A stretch of 64,000 bases of DNA from Afipia sp. (GTDB lineage: Bacteria; Pseudomonadota; Alphaproteobacteria; Rhizobiales; Xanthobacteraceae). A program made the position numbers and the translations under genes. The notes under the pieces were generated by a model that was given only the letters and a program-made list of their open reading frames with translations, searched no databases and was not told where the DNA came from. The first letter of the stretch is position 1; the number at the start of each line of letters is the position of its first letter. Location: NCBI GenBank assembly GCA_017308595.1, contig JAFKER010000013.1, positions 62,001 to 126,000 of the forward strand, given 5' to 3'. Positions 57,713-64,000 of the stretch are shown here, in pieces.

Positions 57713-58378
57713 ATGTCAGATTTCACGGCCCTGCGGCGGACTATGGTCGACTGTCAGGTGCGGCCGAGCGACGTGACGGACCTGCGCATTATCGATGCGA
57801 TGCTGGCCGTGCCGCGTGAGCGTTTCGTGCCGGAGAGCAAGCGGGCCATCGCTTATCTGGATATGGATATCGACGTCGCAGCAGCGGGGCAGGCGAAACG
57901 CTGCCTGATCCAGCCGGCTGTCCTGGCGAAAATGCTTCAAGCCGCTGCAATCTCCGAGACCGACCGGGTGCTCGTGGTCGGTTGCGCGACGGGTTACTCG
58001 GCGGCGGTCGTGTCGCATCTCGCAGCCGCAGTGTTCGCCACCGAGCCGGATTCGGCGCTCGCCTCGTCCGCGACATCGACATTGGCTGCGCTGGGCCTTG
58101 CCAATGTAACAGTCACTACCGCCGCACCGGCGGACGGTGACCGTGCCCACGGACCGTATGACGTCATTGTTCTGGATGGCGCCACGGAACTCGACCCTGA
58201 GCACCTTTATGATCAGTTGAACATGGGCGGACGCCTGGTGGGCGTGTTTGCGACCAGCCGGCCTCCGCGGGCGACGCTGGTTACACGCTCCCCGGCCGAC
58301 TTCGGCAGCCGGGTGCTTTTCGACGCGTCTGCTCCGGTTTTGACCGGTCTGGAGCGCCGCCCGGCGTTCGTTTTCTAG
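57713..58378 (+). CDS. Protein-L-isoaspartate O-methyltransferase family protein
   Basis: 221 residues from ATG 57713, starting MSDFTALRRTMVDCQVRPSDV, the usual start of the alphaproteobacterial PCMT type. SAM-binding motif VLVVGCATGYSAAVVSHL replaces the usual VGTGSGY with VGCATGY; YDVIVLDGATE and a C-terminal region ending ERRPAFVF follow. PCMT repairs isoaspartyl residues with SAM. This subgroup sits upstream of tolC in many relatives, and its repair activity is less certain because the family's QPY-type segment is changed to RCLIQPAVLAKML. Confidence 0.85.
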   Translation: MSDFTALRRTMVDCQVRPSDVTDLRIIDAMLAVPRERFVPESKRAIAYLDMDIDVAAAGQAKRCLIQPAVLAKMLQAAAISETDRVLVVGCATGYSAAVVSHLAAAVFATEPDSALASSATSTLAALGLANVTVTTAAPADGDRAHGPYDVIVLDGATELDPEHLYDQLNMGGRLVGVFATSRPPRATLVTRSPADFGSRVLFDASAPVLTGLERRPAFVF

Positions 58379-58416
58379 GACCAAAATCCTCCTATTTTCG
58401 CAAGTGTGGCTACAAT

Positions 58417-58444
58417 GTCCCAGCCGAACTGTTTCGGTTGGGAC
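58417..58444. terminator. Hairpin between pcm and tolC
   Basis: Twelve-base stem GTCCCAGCCGAA / TTCGGTTGGGAC with one G-T pair and a CTGT loop, 39 bases after the pcm stop. No T run follows (AGGGCTG). Either a factor-dependent terminator or a leader structure of tolC, which starts 126 bases downstream. Confidence 0.45.
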
Positions 58445-58570
58445 AGGGCTGAAAGGGTTTCACCCCGGCTTGGCGATGCATAGACTTACGCGGAACGGGC
58501 ACAGGCGACTCAGATATCCGGTGCACGCGCGCCTCCATTGGCGAGCGTGTCCGGTTTGGGGACAGACGTA

Positions 58571-59983
58571 ATGCAAGTTAAGTATCGGAAGAAACTCAGT
58601 GCGGGTGCCGCGCTTGCGGCACTCTTGATGAGTCAGGTCATGACGACTCCCGTCGTGGCTGACACCATCGAGGCCGCACTGGTGCGTGCCTATCAAAACA
58701 ACCCGCAATTGAATGCCCAGCGTGCTTCGGTGCGCGCCACGGACGAAAGCGTGCCACAGGCACTGTCCGGTTACCGTCCGCGCGTTGCCGTTACCGCTAG
58801 CGCGGGAACCCAGTACACCGACGGCGCGCAGAACACCAATGTCGGCGGCCGCCTCAGCACGACCAGCATTGCCGGCGTGAACGCGCCGCGTTCCGTTGGC
58901 GCGACGATCAGCCAGACGCTTTACAACGGCGGCCAGACCGGCAACCGCACCCGCGCGGCAGAGAGTCAGGTTTCGGCGGCGCGCGAAGGCTTGCGCGTGC
59001 TGGAGCAAACCGTGCTGTTCTCGGCCGCGACTGTTTACATGGACTATCTGCGCGACTCGGCGATCGTCGAGGTGCAGAAGAGCAACGTCCGTGTGCTTGA
59101 GCAGACTCTCAAGCAGACCCGCGACCGGTTCAATGTCGGCGAAGTGACTCGCACCGACGTGGCCCAGTCGGAAGCCCAGCTCGCGGCGGGCAAGACGCAG
59201 CTCCTGACCGCAGAGTCCAACCTGACCACGACGCGCGCGAATTTCCGCCGCATCATCGGCAACGATCCGGGGAATCTTGCACCGGGTTCGCCGGTCGATC
59301 GTTACCTGCCTGGCACGCTGACCGGTGCCGTCGATCTTGGCCTGCTGGAAAACCCCAACGTCACCGCCGCGATGTACGGCATCGACGTGAGCTTCCTGCA
59401 AGTGAAGGTCAGCGAAGGCGCGCTGTTCCCGACGGTGACCCTGCAGGGCAGCGTGCAGCAGTCCTACGAGAGCACGATGACCACGTACCGCGCGTTCGGC
59501 GCGTCGGCGGTCGCGCAGTTGACCGTGCCGGTCTATCAGGGCGGTGCGGAATACTCGCTGATCCGCCAGTCCAAAGAAACGCTCGCCCAGCAGCGCCTGA
59601 ATCTCGAACAGGTCCGTGACCAGACCCGCGCCACGATCGCGCAGGCTTGGGGGCAGCTTGTTGCCGGCAAGGCGCAGGTGCAGTCGGCGCAGTCGCAGGT
59701 CACCGCGTCCGAAATCGCGCTCAACGGCGTTCGCGAAGAGGCGAGGGTCGGTCAGCGCACCACGCTCGACGTCTTGAACGCGCAGCAGGCGCTCGTGAAC
59801 GCGCGCGTCGCGCTCGTCACCGCGCAGCATGACCGCGTGGTTGCGTCCTATAGCGTGCTGAACTCCGTCGGCCGTCTGTCGCCGAGCGTTCTGCGGCTCG
59901 CAACCAACGTCTACGATCCGAGCGTCCACTATCATCAGGTTCGCGACAGCTGGTTCGGCGTCCGGACTCCTGACGGACGCTAA
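58571..59983 (+). CDS. tolC: TolC-family outer membrane channel protein
   Basis: 470 residues from ATG 58571. Signal peptide with cleavage near VVAD, then TIEAALVRAYQNNPQLNAQRASVRATDE. Two OEP repeats are visible: GATISQTLYNGGQTGNRTRAAESQV with LRDSAIVEVQKSNV, and AQLTVPVYQGGAEYSLIRQSKETLAQQRLNL with RTTLDVLNAQQALVNARVAL. No lipobox, unlike the duct at 39801, so it is of the type I secretion/general TolC class. Genome order pcm-tolC-popZ-valS is recurrent in alphaproteobacteria (recalled). Confidence 0.92.
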   Translation: MQVKYRKKLSAGAALAALLMSQVMTTPVVADTIEAALVRAYQNNPQLNAQRASVRATDESVPQALSGYRPRVAVTASAGTQYTDGAQNTNVGGRLSTTSIAGVNAPRSVGATISQTLYNGGQTGNRTRAAESQVSAAREGLRVLEQTVLFSAATVYMDYLRDSAIVEVQKSNVRVLEQTLKQTRDRFNVGEVTRTDVAQSEAQLAAGKTQLLTAESNLTTTRANFRRIIGNDPGNLAPGSPVDRYLPGTLTGAVDLGLLENPNVTAAMYGIDVSFLQVKVSEGALFPTVTLQGSVQQSYESTMTTYRAFGASAVAQLTVPVYQGGAEYSLIRQSKETLAQQRLNLEQVRDQTRATIAQAWGQLVAGKAQVQSAQSQVTASEIALNGVREEARVGQRTTLDVLNAQQALVNARVALVTAQHDRVVASYSVLNSVGRLSPSVLRLATNVYDPSVHYHQVRDSWFGVRTPDGR

Positions 59984-59991
59984 TCGACACT

Positions 59992-60028
59992 GACATTCGC
60001 GCCGCGCATTTGGCCCGGCGCGAATGTC
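59992..60028. terminator. Perfect 13-base hairpin after tolC
   Basis: GACATTCGCGCCG (59992-60004) and CGGCGCGAATGTC (60016-60028) are perfect complements around an 11-base loop, nine bases after the tolC stop. No T run follows. Likely transcript end or mRNA 3' stabiliser. Confidence 0.55.
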
Positions 60029-60221
60029 GAACGGCTTCGCCGCCGTGCCGGTTAACCTTCCCACATCAGTGCTGTGATCAACGGGCCGGGCACACCGGCC
60101 GTTGCTTGCAATCATTTGTTGCCATGACATACGGTCAGAGGAAGCGCGAAAGCGATTCGTGACGATGGTGTGCGGCTTTCTGACGATCTGATAGATCCGG
60201 GCCGATGATGTGGAGTCCGAA

Positions 60222-60956
60222 ATGACGCAACCGGCAAAGGCGCAGGAGCCCTCCATGGAGGAGATTCTGGCGTCGATCAGGCGCATCATTTCCGATGACG
60301 AAGCCAAGCCTGCTGCGGGCGCTGCTGCTGCGGCCCCGGCTCCTGCCGCGCCGCCCCAGAAAACCGAAGTTCCCAAGGCCGAAATGTCGCGTCCCGCCGC
60401 AGCACCGGCGCGTCCGGCGATGACAGGGATTCCGCCGTCGAAGATCGCACCGGCACGTCCGGCTCCTGCACCCGCACCTGCGGCAAAGAACAGCCAGTCG
60501 GAAATCGATGCCATGATGGCAAGTTTCGATGCGCCGGCAGCTCCCGCCAAGGCTCCCGAGCCCGAAGACGACGTGTTCGAACTGACAGAACAGATGGCGG
60601 TTCCTGAAACGCCGGTGTTCAACAAGATTGAACCTGACGACGACCTCGAATTTGCTGAAACACCTGTGGCCGAAATTCCTGCACCACGTCCAGCGCCGCA
60701 GCGCACGTTCATCGAGCGCGAGCCTGTGCGCGAGGCACCGGTTCAACAGATCATGTCGGGTTCGACCGTGTCAGCGGTCGAGTCTGCGTTCAACGCGCTG
60801 CAAAACACCGTACTCAGCAACAACGCCCGCACCCTTGAGGATCTCGTCAAGGAGATGCTCCGGCCGATGCTGAAATCCTGGCTGGACGACAATCTGCCCA
60901 ATCTCGTCGAGCGGATCGTCAAGGCCGAGATCGAGCGGGTTTCGCGGGGCCGCTAA
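60222..60956 (+). CDS. popZ: Polar organizing protein PopZ (DUF2497)
   Basis: 244 residues from ATG 60222, six bases after GGAG; the GTG at 60210 is a poorer start. The N-terminal helix EPSMEEILASIRRIISDDE is the PopZ partner-binding helix. A Pro/Ala-rich and then acidic linker of about 140 residues follows, and finally the conserved oligomerisation region ARTLEDLVKEMLRPMLKSWLDDNLPNLVERIVKAEIERVSRG. PopZ forms a matrix at the cell pole that anchors ParB-bound origins and cell-cycle factors. valS starts 215 bases downstream. Confidence 0.94.
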   Translation: MTQPAKAQEPSMEEILASIRRIISDDEAKPAAGAAAAAPAPAAPPQKTEVPKAEMSRPAAAPARPAMTGIPPSKIAPARPAPAPAPAAKNSQSEIDAMMASFDAPAAPAKAPEPEDDVFELTEQMAVPETPVFNKIEPDDDLEFAETPVAEIPAPRPAPQRTFIEREPVREAPVQQIMSGSTVSAVESAFNALQNTVLSNNARTLEDLVKEMLRPMLKSWLDDNLPNLVERIVKAEIERVSRGR

Positions 60957-61170
60957 TCGCTCGACCGGGCAAACCTCATCCGGAATCTCGGCTTCCGGGC
61001 GTCAAGCCTCTGCAACAGCGCAGGTTTTGCTTTCAGGGTCGACACCCCATATAGTCCCGCACGCGTTTCCCAACGCATTCCGGATTTCCCGACGCCTGAA
61101 AACACGCTAGAGCGCGCACACGAGCGCGCCGGATGCGTTCCAGCGCGATAAACTGACGATTGCACGGACG

Positions 61171-64000
61171 ATGATCGAGAAAAATTACCAGCCCGCCGAG
61201 ATCGAAAACCGTATCGCGAAGGCGTGGGAAGACGCCGGTGCGTTCAAGGCCGGACGGCCCGAGCGCAAGGACGCCGAACCTTTCACGATCGTCATTCCCC
61301 CGCCGAACGTCACCGGCTCGCTCCATATGGGCCACGCGCTCAACAACACGCTGCAGGATATTCTCTGCCGGTTCGAGCGTATGCGCGGCCGCGATGTGCT
61401 CTGGCAGCCAGGCACCGACCACGCCGGCATCGCCACACAGATGGTTGTCGAGCGGCAGTTGATGGAGCGGCAGGAGCCGGGCCGCCGCGACATGGGCCGC
61501 GCCAAGTTCCTCGAACGCGTGTGGCAGTGGAAAGCCGAATCCGGCGGCACCATCGTCAATCAGCTCAAGCGCCTCGGGGCGTCGTGCGACTGGTCGCGCG
61601 AGCGCTTCACCATGGACGAGGGCCTGTCGCGCGCCGTCGCCAAGGTGTTCGTCGAGCTTTACGCGCAGGGCCTGATTTACAAGGACAAGCGGCTGGTCAA
61701 CTGGGACCCGAAGCTGCTGACCGCGATCTCCGATCTCGAAGTTCAGCAGATCGAGGTCAAGGGCAGCCTCTGGCATCTGCGTTATCCGCTCGAAGGCAAA
61801 GAGTTCAATCCGGAAGATCCGACCACCTTCATCGTGGTCGCGACCACGCGTCCTGAGACCATGCTCGGCGACACGGCCGTTGCCGTGAATCCCGAGGACG
61901 ACCGTTACAAGAGTGTGGTCGGCAAGAACGTCGTGCTGCCGCTGGTCGGCCGCCTGATTCCGATCGTCGCCGACGATTACTCCGATCCGGAGAAGGGTTC
62001 GGGCGCGGTGAAGATCACGCCCGCGCATGACTTCAACGACTTCGAGGTCGGCCGCCGTCACAACCTGCGCTCCATCAGCGTGCTCGATCAGGAAGCGCGC
62101 ATGTCGCTGTCCGCCAACGAGGACTATCTGCGCGACTTGCCGGAAGCCGCGCTGATCTTCGCCGAGGAACTGCACGGCAAGGACCGCTTTGCCGCGCGCA
62201 AGCTGATCGTCGCCAAGCTGGAAGAAGCGGGCTTCCTCGAAAAGATCGAGCCGAACACGCATATGGTGCCGCATGGCGACCGCTCGAACGTCGTGATCGA
62301 GCCGTATCTGACCGACCAGTGGTATGTCGACGCCAAGACGCTGGCAGCGCCCGCGATTGCCGCCGTGCGCAGCGGCGAAACCGCGTTCGTGCCGAAGAAC
62401 TGGGAGAAGACCTACTTCGAGTGGATGGAAAACATCCAGCCGTGGTGTATCTCGCGCCAGCTCTGGTGGGGTCATCAGATCCCGGCCTGGTACGGCCCGG
62501 ACGGCAAGGTGTTCGTCGCCGAGACCGAGGACGAAGCCGTCGGCAAGGCGCTCGGCTATTATGTCGAGCAGGGCGTGATTTCGCCGGAGCAGGGCGAAGC
62601 GATGGCGCGCGACGCAGCCAAGCGCGAGGGCTTCATCACGCGCGATGAAGACGTGCTCGACACCTGGTTCTCGTCCGCGCTGTGGCCATTCTCGACGCTG
62701 GGCTGGCCCGACACCGACGTCGACGTGAAGCGCTACTATCCGACCAATGTCCTCGTGACAGGCTTCGACATCATCTTCTTCTGGGTCGCCCGGATGATGA
62801 TGATGGGCCTGCACTTCATGAAGGATGTGCCGTTCCCGACTGTCTACATCCACGCCCTCGTCCGTGACGAGAAGGGCGCGAAGATGTCGAAGTCGAAAGG
62901 CAACGTCATCGATCCGCTGCATCTGATCGACGATTATGGCGCCGACGCGCTGCGCTTCACGCTGTCCGCGATGGCGGCGCAGGGCCGTGACATCAAGCTC
63001 TCGACCCAGCGCGTCGAGGGCTATCGCAACTTCGCGACCAAGCTGTGGAACGCCTCGCGCTTCGCAGAAATGAACGGCTGCGCGCTGGCCGACGGCTTCG
63101 ATCCGGCGAATGCCAAGGAGACGCTCAACCGCTGGATCGCGCACGAAACCGCGCGCGCCACGCAGGAAGTCACTGAAGCCATCCAGGCTTACCGCTTCAA
63201 CGATGCGGCAAACAGCATGTACCGCTTCGTCTGGAACATCTTCTGCGACTGGTATCTCGAACTTGCCAAGCCCGTGCTGATGGGGCCGGATACTCCGGCC
63301 AAGGCCGAGACGCAGGCGAGCATCGCCTGGGCGCGCGACGAAATCCTGAAACTGCTGCACCCGTTCATGCCGTTCCTCACCGAGGAGCTCTGGGCGGTGA
63401 CGGCCAAGCGCGACGGTCTGCTCGCGCTCGCCGAGTGGCCGATGAAAGCACCGGCTGAGCCGATCATCGAGCCTGCGATCTCCGGCGATCCGCTGGCGAT
63501 GCCGGTCGTGGTCATGCCCGCGCCGGAGGTCGCTCAGTTCAGCGATCCCGCCGCCGAATCCGAAATCGGCTGGCTGACCGAACTGATCTCGGCGATCCGC
63601 TCGATGCGCGCGGAAATGAACATTCCGCCCGCAACGCTGTTCCCGCTGGTGCTGGTTGGTGCCTCTGCCGACATCAAGGCGCGCGCGGAACGCTGGAGCG
63701 ATGTGATGAAGCGCCTCGCGCGCCTCGGCGACATTTCCTTCGCGGATCGCGCGCCCGATGGCTCGGTGCAATTGCTGGTGCGCGGCGAGGTGGCTGCCAT
63801 CCCGCTCAAGGGCGTGATCGATCTCGGCGCCGAGAAGGTGCGTCTCGACAAGGAGCTTGCAAAGGCCAACGCCGACATCCAGCGCGTCGACGCCAAACTC
63901 GGCAATGAGAAGTTCGTCGCCAACGCGCCGGAAGAGGTCATCGAAGAACAGCGCGAGAAGCGCGAGGAAGCTGAAAGCCGCAAGGCCAAGATCCTCGAAG
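61171..64000 (+). CDS. valS: Valyl-tRNA synthetase, 3' end outside window
   Basis: 943 codons are visible from ATG 61171 ([19 protein letters not shown]). Class I signatures are complete: HMGH at 52-55 within [14 protein letters not shown] and KMSKS at 571-575. The editing domain is present ([31 protein letters not shown]), and the anticodon-binding part shows [13 protein letters not shown]. The C-terminal coiled coil is under way at the edge ([19 protein letters not shown]). The gene is cut only by the end of the window; about ten residues are missing if length is typical. Confidence 0.98.
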   Translation, partial: MIEKNYQPAEIENRIAKAWEDAGAFKAGRPERKDAEPFTIVIPPPNVTGSLHMGHALNNTLQDILCRFERMRGRDVLWQPGTDHAGIATQMVVERQLMERQEPGRRDMGRAKFLERVWQWKAESGGTIVNQLKRLGASCDWSRERFTMDEGLSRAVAKVFVELYAQGLIYKDKRLVNWDPKLLTAISDLEVQQIEVKGSLWHLRYPLEGKEFNPEDPTTFIVVATTRPETMLGDTAVAVNPEDDRYKSVVGKNVVLPLVGRLIPIVADDYSDPEKGSGAVKITPAHDFNDFEVGRRHNLRSISVLDQEARMSLSANEDYLRDLPEAALIFAEELHGKDRFAARKLIVAKLEEAGFLEKIEPNTHMVPHGDRSNVVIEPYLTDQWYVDAKTLAAPAIAAVRSGETAFVPKNWEKTYFEWMENIQPWCISRQLWWGHQIPAWYGPDGKVFVAETEDEAVGKALGYYVEQGVISPEQGEAMARDAAKREGFITRDEDVLDTWFSSALWPFSTLGWPDTDVDVKRYYPTNVLVTGFDIIFFWVARMMMMGLHFMKDVPFPTVYIHALVRDEKGAKMSKSKGNVIDPLHLIDDYGADALRFTLSAMAAQGRDIKLSTQRVEGYRNFATKLWNASRFAEMNGCALADGFDPANAKETLNRWIAHETARATQEVTEAIQAYRFNDAANSMYRFVWNIFCDWYLELAKPVLMGPDTPAKAETQASIAWARDEILKLLHPFMPFLTEELWAVTAKRDGLLALAEWPMKAPAEPIIEPAISGDPLAMPVVVMPAPEVAQFSDPAAESEIGWLTELISAIRSMRAEMNIPPATLFPLVLVGASADIKARAERWSDVMKRLARLGDISFADRAPDGSVQLLVRGEVAAIPLKGVIDLGAEKVRLDKELAKANADIQRVDAKLGNEKFVANAPEEVIEEQREKREEAESRKAKILE

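Noticed and set aside
61033-63771. 912-codon open frame on the minus strand
   Set aside because: Entirely antisense to valS, which has complete synthetase motifs; the His/Arg/Asp-rich composition is that of a mirror frame in GC-rich DNA.

Overview
The window is a GC-rich stretch of chromosome from an alphaproteobacterium. The best guess is the Bradyrhizobiaceae (Nitrobacteraceae) group, i.e. Bradyrhizobium, Afipia, Oligotropha or Rhodopseudomonas relatives. Evidence is the porin type at 52384-53916, several Omp25/Omp31-like barrel proteins, aapJQMP, PopZ next to ValS, an NDUFS4-like complex I subunit, and interspersed 'CATTCCGG' palindromic elements. No rRNA, CRISPR, prophage, integrase or transposase is visible; this is mostly ordinary chromosomal backbone with an envelope bias.

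Layout. 1-5057: glyoxalase I (cut by the window edge), a small unknown gene, a Sir2 deacylase, a double cold-shock-domain protein, a secreted DUF192 protein, tRNA-Pro, OpgC and an NDUFS4-like protein. 5304-10639: a four-gene leucine/isovalerate (liu/mcc) operon behind a strong inverted repeat. 10795-16457: small secreted or Ala-rich proteins and three Omp25-like genes, one a tandem double-domain protein and one with a long N-terminal extension. 16777-24806: tRNA-Arg, two elaborate palindromes, then an alpha-2-macroglobulin and its partner PbpC, whose N-terminal frame runs through a palindromic repeat. 24857-28607: a compact GT39 / PAP2 / GT2 / LAB_N operon that probably decorates lipid A or another envelope lipid. 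28720-35864: cystathionine beta-lyase, the aapJQMP amino-acid importer and cysteine synthase. 36068-39493: an FAD oxidoreductase / DUF1365 / cyclopropane-synthase-like methyltransferase operon. 39801-48939: a complete MdtABC-type RND efflux operon with its outer-membrane channel. 48998-57552: a BacA-related ABC transporter, a tRNA-modifying DTW enzyme, a GST, a porin, two small membrane proteins, two more barrels and tRNA-Asn/tRNA-Cys. 57713-64000: pcm, tolC, popZ and valS (cut by the window edge).

How it fits together. About half of the coding capacity serves the envelope: barrels and porin, lipid or LPS decoration, membrane-lipid methylation, murein synthesis and defence (PbpC with A2M), efflux and export. 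The metabolic parts are leucine breakdown and sulfur amino-acid handling next to amino-acid import.

No unmistakably new multi-gene system was found. The observations I consider most worth checking are the two nested palindromes reaching into the A2M ribosome-binding site, a roughly 130-residue Trp-rich insertion in AapM, the four-gene lipid-glycosylation operon, the tandem double-barrel protein, and a repeat element read in frame at the start of PbpC. All coordinates, starts and functions come from reading the sequence; no database search was run.
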